A stretch of DNA of 33,867 nucleotides from Oscillospiraceae bacterium (GTDB taxonomy: Bacteria > Bacillota > Clostridia > Saccharofermentanales > Saccharofermentanaceae), in contig CACZML010000013.1 in NCBI GenBank assembly GCA_902782235.1, forward strand, positions 1-33,867, read 5' to 3'. Position 1 is the stretch's first letter. Each line of letters opens with the position of its first letter. A program made the translations under genes and the position numbers. The notes below the pieces were generated by a model. It made no database searches, had not been told where the DNA came from, and saw only the letters and a program-made list of their open reading frames with translations. Positions 23,411 to 32,545 of the stretch are shown here, piece after piece.

Positions 23411-24465
23411 ATCAATAGAAGAACGTTCCCCTGAAGAAGACTGCCGCCATCACGCAGTAATGTAAACGCCGGGAACATTCCGCAGTAGTAACGGTAGAAG
23501 CTCCTCGTCGGAGCATTATATTCAGGGTCCATGATGGTCGTGGCAAAGATCACGACAGACAACAGCGTTACGAGAACAGATACGACTGATATGACATCCA
23601 GCTTCTTAAGCTTTTTGAATTCCTTAACACAGAGATAGATCAGGAATGCTGTCATTAAGATCGTGATCACTTCGTTGATCCTGAAGAGCACCAGCGTGTA
23701 GATATCGTAATCGTAAGCATTGGTGAATATCATCTTAAAGCTGATGAAGCAGGTCTTGAAGAAATTCGAATGTATCTTCAGCCAGTTCTCATACTGGCAG
23801 TCGACAAAGATCTTCCAGTTGCCAAATTTTACCTGAAGATAGACGGGATAAATAACGCTTATCAATGTGGCAGGAACATAAGCGAGGATGATGTCCGTGA
23901 ACTTTGTTTCCTTCCTGATCCACCTTATTACCATTCCGACGAAGAGCGCGAAGAAAACGATCGATCCTGTATTTCTCGTGAACACTGAAAGTCCCAGAAG
24001 GATTCCCATGAGCCATGGAAGTTTATTCTTAACGAACAGATAGAACGCGCCTAAAGTGAGAACGAAGAAGATGCTCTCTGTATATCCTGTGAGCGAGAAA
24101 TATGCCACGGGAGAAAATGCGAAGATCAGAAGGATATATTTGGCAGACGGACTTTTCGCGTCCTCCTCCAAAAGCTTTTTTAAGAGTACCATCGAAATAA
24201 ACAGGCAGATCTGGTTAATAACGATAAGTCCGTATCCTGTAAGGAACCGCATAATGAGCGGGATCATGGGGAAGAATGCGGTCAGGAAATCCTTGTAGTA
24301 ACCGTTCTCTGCTATCTGGCGGTAAAGCTCGCTGTCAAACAGATAGACGAGCTCGGGTACAGTCTTTCCGGAGACCAGGAGGATCACCGCAAAGCATATG
24401 CGCGACACCAGGAATAAGGCGATCACGTCAGCATACTTTTTTATCACACCCTGCTTCTTCTCCAT
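23407..24465 (-). CDS. PIG-V-like mannosyltransferase family membrane protein
   Basis: A 352-residue GT-C type membrane protein with about nine hydrophobic segments. The key block YLFDSELYRQIAENGYY near residues 41-56 matches the first extracytoplasmic loop of PIG-V-like glycosyltransferases, where the aspartate is catalytic. FFPMIPLIMR follows directly and LTGYTESIFF and GLSVFTRNTG come later, as in that family. It should transfer a sugar from a polyprenyl-phosphate donor on the outer face of the membrane; donor and acceptor are unknown. A CGGAGAT site precedes the ATG. It sits 12 bases after the other membrane protein gene on the same strand, so the two form an operon. Confidence 0.8.
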   Translation of the reverse strand: MEKKQGVIKKYADVIALFLVSRICFAVILLVSGKTVPELVYLFDSELYRQIAENGYYKDFLTAFFPMIPLIMRFLTGYGLIVINQICLFISMVLLKKLLEEDAKSPSAKYILLIFAFSPVAYFSLTGYTESIFFVLTLGAFYLFVKNKLPWLMGILLGLSVFTRNTGSIVFFALFVGMVIRWIRKETKFTDIILAYVPATLISVIYPVYLQVKFGNWKIFVDCQYENWLKIHSNFFKTCFISFKMIFTNAYDYDIYTLVLFRINEVITILMTAFLIYLCVKEFKKLKKLDVISVVSVLVTLLSVVIFATTIMDPEYNAPTRSFYRYYCGMFPAFTLLRDGGSLLQGNVLLLI

Positions 24466-24477
24466 CAGATATCTCCG

Positions 24478-26055
24478 TTATTTCGCGAAATACTTAAAGA
24501 AAGTCTTGTCTTCATAATCGTAAACATAGAACTGGACCTGTACCATCTCAAGATACTTCTCATCGCGGACGTCGCCGAAAGAGACGATGCCCGTCGTCAT
24601 GTCCTGCTCAGGCTCGATCTTCATATAGATCATCGATGTCAGAAGGACGGATGTCAGGATGAAATTAAGACTCGTATATGCTGCAACCAGGAACGTGAGG
24701 ATCACCAGCCTCGGCTTTACCTTCTTGTTACCCTTCTGCATCATCTCGTTGAAGCTGTCGGTGACAAACATTACGGCGTAAAGCGCGATCGTAAACAGCG
24801 GTGCCATTGAGCCTCTCATGAGAAGATCGTTAGGTCCGCTCATCTTGTAGATAGGGATGATGAGAAGCGTTGCGATCGCCGCATAGAACATCGGATCCTT
24901 CTTGTATTTTTTATGGATAAGCACAGCCCAAATGCCGAATTCGAAAAAGATATATGCGGCATAATCGAGAAGCAGGCCATACCATGTCGCATAGAAATTC
25001 CAGATAAATCCGTAGTCGTAGGTTGCGTTGGAATTTGCCAGATAGAATGACGCAAAGCACGCGAAAAATACCACGGGCGCGATCATGTTGCCCCAGGTGA
25101 ATATGTTCTTAAGAACTTCTTTTGCCTTAAGGCCCCTGTTCGCTTCAAAGATCTTAACGACGCACATCGGGAAGATTCCGATCGCAGCCCAGGGCGAATA
25201 GCAGAACATCAGAGAGCCCAGTAATCCAATGCATCTTGATCTTACGCAAAGGAGCAGCAGGATCGTGATAAGCCAGCCCGGTATCGCCTGATGGAACACG
25301 TTCATTATCTGATAGAAATTGCCCACCACTCTGAAATGCCATGTCCAGTCTTCCCACGAGGAGCCGAAACCTGAGAACTGGTTGTACCAGTAAGGGAATA
25401 CGTCAAATCCTGCAAAGAGCATCAGCGCAATGAACAAGAATCTCGACTGCTTTCCGTAGAGGAGATTGGCGCCCAGTGCGACGAGGGATAAGCCAATAGC
25501 GGACCAGATCATGAGAACGATCCTTGCGGCCATCATGCCGAAGACTTTTCCGAATAATGCGGGGATCATCCAAAACACAAAATAATATGCAAATGCAACT
25601 TTGCCGGAGCCTAAGGATTCGGCTACGACAGGATTGCTCTGCGTCGAGAAATCATAGATGACAGGCCACTTATATTCGATGAGGTCATACAGGATCGCAT
25701 AGCGTACGCGGTGGTCTCCTACGCACCATGAGAACTCGCTGACACCGCCCAGATAAAGGAATATAAGAACAACAGGGATCAGGAACAGGAAATAAGAATA
25801 CTTGACCGTAACCGATCTCTCATTAAGATCCTTAACTCCGCCTGCATTTTTCTTCGCCATGTCATGCCATGCCCACCAGACGGAAAAGACGGTAAGAGAT
25901 GAGAAAAGCACTGCCCATCCGAACTTGAGATAACCGATAAAGAATATGACTACCGGCAACGTCAGATAGATCAGGGAAGCAAGGAAGAAATTGCTTAATG
26001 TGATCTTTATCTCTTTTTGCAAGAAGCCTTGTTTTAACGTGTCGGTCGTGTTCAT
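24478..26055 (-). CDS. Large multi-spanning membrane protein, probable GT-C glycosyltransferase
   Basis: A 525-residue protein with about ten to twelve membrane segments. After the third hydrophobic segment an extracytoplasmic loop reads CVGDHRVRYAILYDLIEYKWPVIYD. Its position and acidic/basic residues resemble the catalytic first loop of GT-C enzymes, but the match is loose. A later PWAAIGIFP segment also fits membrane glycosyltransferases. The last 50 residues are soluble (VSFGDVRDEKYLE). The ATG at 26053-26055 lacks a clear ribosome site. A TGGTATAAT promoter box lies about 50 bases upstream. It pairs with the PIG-V-like gene downstream. Confidence 0.65.
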   Translation of the reverse strand: MNTTDTLKQGFLQKEIKITLSNFFLASLIYLTLPVVIFFIGYLKFGWAVLFSSLTVFSVWWAWHDMAKKNAGGVKDLNERSVTVKYSYFLFLIPVVLIFLYLGGVSEFSWCVGDHRVRYAILYDLIEYKWPVIYDFSTQSNPVVAESLGSGKVAFAYYFVFWMIPALFGKVFGMMAARIVLMIWSAIGLSLVALGANLLYGKQSRFLFIALMLFAGFDVFPYWYNQFSGFGSSWEDWTWHFRVVGNFYQIMNVFHQAIPGWLITILLLLCVRSRCIGLLGSLMFCYSPWAAIGIFPMCVVKIFEANRGLKAKEVLKNIFTWGNMIAPVVFFACFASFYLANSNATYDYGFIWNFYATWYGLLLDYAAYIFFEFGIWAVLIHKKYKKDPMFYAAIATLLIIPIYKMSGPNDLLMRGSMAPLFTIALYAVMFVTDSFNEMMQKGNKKVKPRLVILTFLVAAYTSLNFILTSVLLTSMIYMKIEPEQDMTTGIVSFGDVRDEKYLEMVQVQFYVYDYEDKTFFKYFAK

Positions 26056-26106
26056 AAAATCTGCATGTTTAATGGTTAATCATAATTCTTTGATGTCCGC
26101 CGTTTG

Positions 26107-26123
26107 ATTATACCATTATTATA
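26107..26123 (-). promoter_or_regulatory. Extended -10 promoter for the minus-strand membrane gene pair
   Basis: On the minus strand the sequence TATAATAATGGTATAAT contains TG-G-TATAAT (26107-26115). It mirrors the element at 26170-26186 on the plus strand. Confidence 0.5.
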
Positions 26124-26169
26124 TCAGCCGGGCATTCGGGGGCAGCATTCTAAGGAAAACGAATCCTTG

Positions 26170-26186
26170 TATAATAATGGTACAAT
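26170..26186 (+). promoter_or_regulatory. Extended -10 promoter for the plus-strand GT-C/PIG-L pair
   Basis: TATAATAATGGTACAAT contains TG-G-TACAAT (26178-26186), 24 bases before the chosen start. It matches the divergent copy at 16 of 17 positions. Confidence 0.5.
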
Positions 26187-26209
26187 TTGCTGGAGAGGGC
26201 GGATCAACT

Positions 26210-27700
26210 ATGTCGGACAAAGCCAACAGGAAAGCGTTTTTGGGGAGGATATTATTTTCCTTCCTCGTTGCCGTGTCCGTGATCCTGGTATTCTCCTGCT
26301 CATCTCCCCTCTATCCGTTCAACAACTGGGAAGATCCGAACTGCTTCTTTACGATGGGCTCCGGGATCTTAAGAGGACAGGTCCCCTACAGGGATCTTTA
26401 CGAGCAGAAGGGTCCTGTTCTTTATTTCATTCATGCTCTTGCAGCCCTCATATCCCGTAAGACTTTCATTGGTGTTTTCTTTATCCAGATAATCATCTGC
26501 GCGGTCACTCACTTCTATTCCATAAAGCTCGCAGGCCTTTATGTGGAAGTCACCAGGCGTCTCTATGTGCTGTCCGTTCCCGCCATGATGCTTCTCTATT
26601 CCGTAAGATCTTACTTCTACGGTGACAGCGCTGAGGAAATGATCCTGCCGTTCTATGTCATCTCGCTTTATATCCTTCTTAAAGCACTTAAGAACAAGAC
26701 TCTGCCGGACAAAAAAGAAACAGTATTTATCGGTGCAGCAACAGCCATGGCATTCTGGATCAAGTACACCCTGTGCGGTTTCTTCCTTGGCATGGTTCTT
26801 ATATTCCTCGTGTTCTCCATAAGGAAAAAGCTGTTCAAAAAGATCCTTCCCCTCATACTGGTCTTCATCGCAGCCTTTGCCGCAGCATCACTGCCCGTGC
26901 TGGCTTACTTTGCCTGCAACAATGCGCTTGGCGACCTCTATACCGCATACTTCTACAACAACATTTTCCTCTACAGGAACTTGAACGAATCCATTCCGCT
27001 GTCGGGCATTCTCCCCTACACGCTCTCACTCGCAGTAATCAAGCTCTCAGATAACATATATATTGCGGTGACTCTCCTGATCTCAATCGTATTCTTCGCT
27101 TTAAAGAAGCGCTTTGCGGAGCTCATGTCTTATCTGACGCTGTTCCTTTTTACGGTCGTATTCATCTTCCAGGGAAGCTTTATCGGCTTCTACTATGTTT
27201 TCGCGCTCGCGGCATTGACCCTGCCTGCGCTTGCAGCTGCAGAAGCCCTGCTCTCACGCATTAAGACCAGAATGTTTATCACCGTGCCTCTTGCCGCCGG
27301 ACTCGCAGTATTGGCGTTCTTCTCGTCTTTTGCCACCGAAAATATCTTCAGGAAGAAAGATGAGATGCCGCAGTATGTTTTCGCTGAATATCTTAAAGAC
27401 TATCCCGGCGCAACTATGCTGAACTACGGATTCCTCGACCAGGGCTTCTACACGGTCTCCGGCATAGCTCCGACGGAAAAATATTTCTGCGGACTTAATA
27501 TCGATTCCGTTCTGGATGAAGCCAGGCTCTCGAAAGATGACGCCATAAAACAGCAGCGCGTCGATTTCATCGTCACAAAGAACATGAATGACGGCTGGGA
27601 AGGCTATGAAGTCGTAAGCATCTGCAAATATTCGGCAAAAGACTTCAATTCAACTGTAGGAACCGACGCTTATTATCTCTACAAGAAAGCAGGCATTTAA
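26210..27700 (+). CDS. GT-C family membrane glycosyltransferase-like protein
   Basis: A 496-residue protein with about eleven membrane segments. The loop after the first segment reads NNWEDPNCFFTMGSGILRGQ and then VPYRDLYEQKGPVLYFI. This is the typical pattern of the PMT/ArnT-like GT-C proteins, whose acidic residue is catalytic and whose donor is a polyprenyl-phosphate sugar. The C-terminal 100 residues are a soluble extracytoplasmic domain. I chose the ATG at 26210 because the candidate promoter would start transcription near 26193, after the earlier in-frame ATG at 26177. The ribosome site (GGCGGA) is modest. The next gene starts two bases after the stop, so they are coupled. Confidence 0.75.
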   Translation: MSDKANRKAFLGRILFSFLVAVSVILVFSCSSPLYPFNNWEDPNCFFTMGSGILRGQVPYRDLYEQKGPVLYFIHALAALISRKTFIGVFFIQIIICAVTHFYSIKLAGLYVEVTRRLYVLSVPAMMLLYSVRSYFYGDSAEEMILPFYVISLYILLKALKNKTLPDKKETVFIGAATAMAFWIKYTLCGFFLGMVLIFLVFSIRKKLFKKILPLILVFIAAFAAASLPVLAYFACNNALGDLYTAYFYNNIFLYRNLNESIPLSGILPYTLSLAVIKLSDNIYIAVTLLISIVFFALKKRFAELMSYLTLFLFTVVFIFQGSFIGFYYVFALAALTLPALAAAEALLSRIKTRMFITVPLAAGLAVLAFFSSFATENIFRKKDEMPQYVFAEYLKDYPGATMLNYGFLDQGFYTVSGIAPTEKYFCGLNIDSVLDEARLSKDDAIKQQRVDFIVTKNMNDGWEGYEVVSICKYSAKDFNSTVGTDAYYLYKKAGI

Positions 27701-27702
27701 AT

Positions 27703-29781
27703 ATGGGAAAAGACAAGAACAGCAACTCCAGGACCAAACTTCTTCTGACCGGCGTAATGGCCGCTGCAGTTATCCTGCTCATCGTTCTGCTGTTCGGTTT
27801 CTTTGATCTCGGTCACAGGATCGCCCTTTTAACCTATACGAAGATCTCGACTTATGAGGATCTCAAGGCCATCTCCAATAAACCCGACGGAAAGTATTAC
27901 CTCGCCTGTGATATCGATATGGCAGGCATTGAATGGACTCCGGTTACTTTTAACGGAACGCTGGACGGCAACGGCCACGCGATAAAGAACTTAAGGCTCA
28001 GCACCAAGGGAAACGCTGTAAGGGATACTTACGACGGCAACATGAAGTCTTATCAGACTACCCTTGTGGGCCTTTTCGACGTGATCGAGAATGCAACTGT
28101 AAAAGACCTTACACTCTCTTCAGTCTACGTTGAATATGAGACGGATGAACCCTGTTTTGCAGGAACGATAGCCGGATATATGGGCAATTCGAAGATAATC
28201 AACTGCACTGTCACAGGCGAAGTCTACTTAAGAGCTCACGAGAAGATGTTCGGCGTCGGCGGCGTTGCAGGTTACGGTTATGGCCTTCTCGAGAACGTTC
28301 AGGCTGATGTGACTCTCGTATGCACAGATACTGACCGCAATACCAAGGATGAGCAGTTCATGGGCGGCCTTATCGGAGCAGGCTACCCGGACATCATAAG
28401 ATGCGCTGTTGATATCGACGGCTACGTTTCAGAGCATGGTTATGTCCATAATGGCGGCATGATCGGCCTTTACATGTTCTATCCTGAAGGAACGTCTCAC
28501 AAAGGACAGATCACACACAACAGGGTTTACGGCAAGATCACATTCTTCGAAGACAACGACGACAGAAGAGCATACTGCAAGGCAATCGTCGGCGAGATGC
28601 TCGATCAGGCTGAGGTTTTTGAAGACAATGCTGCAGGTTTCCGCTCTGTCGAAGTATATAACTACGACGCTGATCTTTTGCCCGGCGAGCATTCCGAGGT
28701 CTATTCATTTGACGCCAAAGAGAGCGGCAGGTTCGACCTCAAGGCTTCTTATAAGAATGCCGGAGCAGACGCTACATACGGCCTGTTTATTAACGGCAGA
28801 TTCTTTAAGAAGGTCAGCTTCCCCAACGGCGAAGGAACCATAGACGAAGCCATATATCTTGATGCCGGAAAGAATGAAGTAAAGTTCAGATTCCTCCCCG
28901 GCGACGGCAATATCACATTTAACGATGTCTCCGTAAAAGAATCCAGGAAACAGGTATCGCTCATCGTAGCTCCCCACCAGGACGACGAGATCCTTGCATT
29001 TGCAGGCACGATCCAGCAGGAACTCAAAAAAGGAAATAGCGTTAAGGTCCTGTTCCTTACAACTGGTGACTATTACGGCACGGAATATACTGCGATCCGC
29101 CTCGCTGAGAGCGTTGAAGCGCTTTCTGTCGTGGGCCTTGATAAGTCTGATATCACCGTGCTTGGTTATAGCGACCTCACGATACAGGCGCTCTTCACTT
29201 CAGAAGATCCCGATAAGTGCTTCCAGTCCAGAAGCGGCAAGACTTCCACTTACGGCGATCCTGTGCAGAACCTTTACGACTACCACACGCTTAATACGGG
29301 AGAGCCTGCGGACTTCACAGGTGCAAATCTGAAATCAGATCTTTATTCATATCTTCTCGCCTGCCGTCCTGACCGCGTCTATACGACATCAGAATTCGAA
29401 TGGCACACAGACCACGCATCAGGCTTTGCACTGGTAAAAGAGACTCTGGAGAACCTTTCCAAGGAAACCGGCTTCCACCCTGTACTGTGCGAATCAGTAA
29501 TCCACGGTGAAGAAAACGAATGGCCTGAGCGCCTCTCTTACGGTTCAGACAACAAGCCGGTGATCAAGGAATTCTCCAATCCGTTCCCCACAAAGGAAAC
29601 GACGCTTGACTGGAGCAAGGTCAAAAAGATAGTTCTGACCGATGAAGAGATCGCTAAAAAGTCTGAGGCGATCGATAAGTTCATATCACAGAATGAAGGC
29701 ACCGACGAGTATCCCGGCACCAAGGATTACACATTCGCTTTCTGCAAGCGCGATGAATTCTACTGGGAGATCACTTACTGA
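27703..29781 (+). CDS. Membrane-anchored GLUG-repeat / carbohydrate-binding-like / PIG-L deacetylase protein
   Basis: A 692-residue multidomain protein with a signal-anchor at residues about 12-34. Residues about 45-320 look like a right-handed beta-helix with GLUG-type turns (FNGTLDGNGHAIKNL, VGLFDVIENATVKDLTL, GGVAGYGYGLLENV). Residues about 325-410 form a beta-sandwich of carbohydrate-binding-module style (YSFDAKESGRFDLKASY ... GKNEVKFRFLPGDGNITFNDV). The rest is a PIG-L/LmbE-type de-N-acetylase with metal ligands in APHQDDE (His425, Asp427, Asp428) and HTDH (568-571). Relatives usually read PHPDDE; here proline is glutamine. It probably deacetylates a GlcNAc-containing surface glycan outside the membrane. 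It follows the GT-C gene by two bases and overlaps the converging YfhO-like gene by 11 bases. Confidence 0.85.
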   Translation: MGKDKNSNSRTKLLLTGVMAAAVILLIVLLFGFFDLGHRIALLTYTKISTYEDLKAISNKPDGKYYLACDIDMAGIEWTPVTFNGTLDGNGHAIKNLRLSTKGNAVRDTYDGNMKSYQTTLVGLFDVIENATVKDLTLSSVYVEYETDEPCFAGTIAGYMGNSKIINCTVTGEVYLRAHEKMFGVGGVAGYGYGLLENVQADVTLVCTDTDRNTKDEQFMGGLIGAGYPDIIRCAVDIDGYVSEHGYVHNGGMIGLYMFYPEGTSHKGQITHNRVYGKITFFEDNDDRRAYCKAIVGEMLDQAEVFEDNAAGFRSVEVYNYDADLLPGEHSEVYSFDAKESGRFDLKASYKNAGADATYGLFINGRFFKKVSFPNGEGTIDEAIYLDAGKNEVKFRFLPGDGNITFNDVSVKESRKQVSLIVAPHQDDEILAFAGTIQQELKKGNSVKVLFLTTGDYYGTEYTAIRLAESVEALSVVGLDKSDITVLGYSDLTIQALFTSEDPDKCFQSRSGKTSTYGDPVQNLYDYHTLNTGEPADFTGANLKSDLYSYLLACRPDRVYTTSEFEWHTDHASGFALVKETLENLSKETGFHPVLCESVIHGEENEWPERLSYGSDNKPVIKEFSNPFPTKETTLDWSKVKKIVLTDEEIAKKSEAIDKFISQNEGTDEYPGTKDYTFAFCKRDEFYWEITY

Positions 29782-32464
29782 TCTTTTCCTTTTTCCTGCT
29801 CTCGAAAACAGTAATCCCGGCAAGTAAAACTATACCCATTACAGCAGCAATTATGCCTGCTGTAAGATGAGGCACACGATAGTTCATCTCTATTACGTTG
29901 CCGCCATTCTCGAGAGGGATCGTGATGAAGGTATCACATGTAAGATCAACGTCGATCTTGTGGCCGTTTCTCGTAATGGTCCAGCCCTTGTTATAAGGGA
30001 CCGACACGAAAAGGCTCGTGCCGGCAGATGCGTTACTTACTTCGAATCTGCAGTGGCCGTCACGGATATCGGCTTTGGATGCTGCTTTGCTCTTAATGGC
30101 TTCTGAAGCCTCAGCCAGAGCAGCCTTATCAACGGTATAGAACAGCGCATCAGTAACCTTGTGTCCGCCTTCAGAATCCTTGAAAACAAGCTTTAATTCA
30201 GCCTTTCCGTTGACGGGCTGAATACGGATCATCTTGGGAGCCATCTCCTCGGAATAAGCAGTAAATTTCTCACCATTCATGTAAAGCTCAGCGCCTTTCT
30301 CAGTGTCCGTGATGAGATTTGCATATAAGATCACACCTTCATCAGAACCTGTACCGATCAGATATGTATAGCCTGTCTCATCAGAAGCAGCGGTTACACT
30401 GTCTGCTGCAACAGGGATAAAGATATCCTTTTCGACGCCTGAAAGGTGCTTATATACATCGTTAAGATATAGCGCAGGATCAGTCTTGCTGCTCTCGTAA
30501 GAACCTGTCTTATCAATGACAAACGCAGCAGGCACAGCATAAGGATTTAAGTAGATATCCTTAAAGCCGTCCACGCCGCCCATCTTCTGCAAACCTTCAG
30601 TGTTCTTATCTCCTGCAGGAAGAAGAACATACTTAACGGAAAGAAGGCTGTCGAGCGCGATATTCTCCGATTCCGTTACCGGGATCGTGTCGTAATAACC
30701 GGGATATCCTGCGCGGTCCAGGAACCATACGCTGTTCTCATCAGGTGCAGATACAAAAGCCGTTACCGAATTAAAACCATATGCCATCGGCTCGCTGTAC
30801 GAACCTGCAAGTTCATGGTAGTAACTGTGATATGTTGTCTGGACTACTCTGTAGAATGAAGGATCATCGATCTTATCAAGAAGCTCCAATTCCTTAGTTG
30901 TATAAGAATCGATAAAAGGTCCGTCATCAGTAGAATAGATCCTTCCCAGGACATTCTGGCTCATCACAAGTTCCGCGATAAGGATAAGTGCGAGAATTGC
31001 AGAACCCAGCTTAGGCAATGATTTATCAGCTTCCTTAGCTCCAATGATCAGACACAGAACGAGTGCCGTAAGGACCGGAAATACGATCTTGGAAACAAGC
31101 GGTATGCCATAGTAGTCAGGGGTTAAAGATAAGATCTCCGACATCTTCGCTGTTAAGAGCACCTCCGGTACCGGGTGCGAATTCTTATCGGTCATTAGGA
31201 ATACGATAAGAGCATATACAGCTGCTATGCACGGCGGAATGAAGATCCTTATCTTCTTCAGATCGCACTCGAGGAAGAATACTGCAGCAAGATATACGAG
31301 CGCGAAGCTTCCCACGTAAGAATAGCGGTACCAGAATGATTCGACTTCACGAAGCATCGAGAAAACTGCTACCAGAGGCTGCCAGTAAAACGCCAGAACC
31401 GTAAACAACAATAAGCATCCGTAAAGGATCTTCTCCTTGAGTTTTTTGGAGACGGAGAAGAACAGCATGATGACGCCGAAGAACACAAGGCTTCCCGCAA
31501 AGAGATTTACGCTTCCCTTAAGGCTTACAATGCCGAACGAATAGTTGCTTATAACATTGGGGATGAGACCTATTACGGAGAAGTCCGTGAGCATCGACAG
31601 GCCCGAGTGGCCGTAAGATCTTCCTGAGAGCATCGTCAGCGTCGGAAGAAGGATCACAGCCGAGATCAGAAGTGTCGATACTGAAGCTATTGCGAACCTT
31701 ACGGTCGATGCGCCAAACATCTTTAATACAGGATGTTCCTTCTTATTCCCGTAAGGGCTGTTCTGTATTGCTTTTCGCGCGGTCTCGAAAAAGAGCCAGA
31801 TGCCTGCAAACATCAGATTTATTATTCCCACATACCAGTTGAAGATCAGCCCAAGGCCAGCTGAGATCACAAAGAGCGTGCTCTTCTTCTCATCCACGAG
31901 CTTCTCAACGCCTGCAAGGATCAGGGGCAGCATATAAACTCCGTCGAGCCACATGACGTTGGAGCTCTGGGAGATCATGTAAAGATTAAGGGCATAAGAT
32001 GTCGCAAGGATAACCGTGAAAGCATACTTTGAGAGCGTGTCAGGCTTGAATCTTCTGCAGATATAATAACCTGCAAAGAGCGCCGCGAACGAAGCCTTCA
32101 GCAGGTAAAGTATATTCATGAACAATGAGGCCTGGGACTTATCGAAGAAAACGATAAGGAGGCTGAACGGTGATGACAGGTAGTAAGTGAATACTGCGAA
32201 ATTACTGCCTCCAAGATACTTGGTGAACGTATAGTCTATTGAAGACCTGCCCGTGAGAACGTCCTTATACCAGCAGAAAAGGTCGACCATCTGCTGCTGT
32301 CCGTCTTTATAAAGAAGTGCCTTGTCACCGAACGGAGAAAATCCCAGAAGGATATAAGACAACAGAAGGATAAAAGCAGTAAGCAGCATGGAGCCAAGGC
32401 ACGTAATCACAGGTGCCTTCTGAAGCGCTGTTTTATCTTTACCTAATGAAGTCAGATTTTTCAA
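29771..32464 (-). CDS. YfhO-family membrane protein
   Basis: An 897-residue protein of the YfhO family, whose studied members take part in glycosylating lipoteichoic acid in Firmicutes. The N-terminal region has LYKDGQQQMVDLFCWYKDVLTG followed by YLGGSNFAVFTYYLSSPFSLL, the family's hallmark first loop. About twelve to fourteen membrane segments follow, then a large extracytoplasmic beta-rich domain (about residues 520-850) and a last membrane helix near the end. The start is taken as TTG at 32462-32464, with GGGAAGGAG six bases upstream. An in-frame GTG at 32482 would fall close to the predicted transcription start. It converges on the PIG-L gene with an 11-base overlap. Confidence 0.88.
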   Translation of the reverse strand: MKNLTSLGKDKTALQKAPVITCLGSMLLTAFILLLSYILLGFSPFGDKALLYKDGQQQMVDLFCWYKDVLTGRSSIDYTFTKYLGGSNFAVFTYYLSSPFSLLIVFFDKSQASLFMNILYLLKASFAALFAGYYICRRFKPDTLSKYAFTVILATSYALNLYMISQSSNVMWLDGVYMLPLILAGVEKLVDEKKSTLFVISAGLGLIFNWYVGIINLMFAGIWLFFETARKAIQNSPYGNKKEHPVLKMFGASTVRFAIASVSTLLISAVILLPTLTMLSGRSYGHSGLSMLTDFSVIGLIPNVISNYSFGIVSLKGSVNLFAGSLVFFGVIMLFFSVSKKLKEKILYGCLLLFTVLAFYWQPLVAVFSMLREVESFWYRYSYVGSFALVYLAAVFFLECDLKKIRIFIPPCIAAVYALIVFLMTDKNSHPVPEVLLTAKMSEILSLTPDYYGIPLVSKIVFPVLTALVLCLIIGAKEADKSLPKLGSAILALILIAELVMSQNVLGRIYSTDDGPFIDSYTTKELELLDKIDDPSFYRVVQTTYHSYYHELAGSYSEPMAYGFNSVTAFVSAPDENSVWFLDRAGYPGYYDTIPVTESENIALDSLLSVKYVLLPAGDKNTEGLQKMGGVDGFKDIYLNPYAVPAAFVIDKTGSYESSKTDPALYLNDVYKHLSGVEKDIFIPVAADSVTAASDETGYTYLIGTGSDEGVILYANLITDTEKGAELYMNGEKFTAYSEEMAPKMIRIQPVNGKAELKLVFKDSEGGHKVTDALFYTVDKAALAEASEAIKSKAASKADIRDGHCRFEVSNASAGTSLFVSVPYNKGWTITRNGHKIDVDLTCDTFITIPLENGGNVIEMNYRVPHLTAGIIAAVMGIVLLAGITVFESRKKEKISK

Positions 32465-32485
32465 AGCAAGCTCCTTCCCCACACG

Positions 32486-32494
32486 ATTATATCA
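32486..32494 (-). promoter_or_regulatory. Extended -10 promoter for the YfhO-like gene
   Basis: On the minus strand TGATATAAT is a perfect TG-n-TATAAT box; the TTG start lies 21 bases downstream. No -35 match seen. Confidence 0.55.
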
Positions 32495-32545
32495 TGCAAT
32501 CGCATTTCGTCTCCGTGTCATATCCCATTGCTTTAGGAGCTTCCC

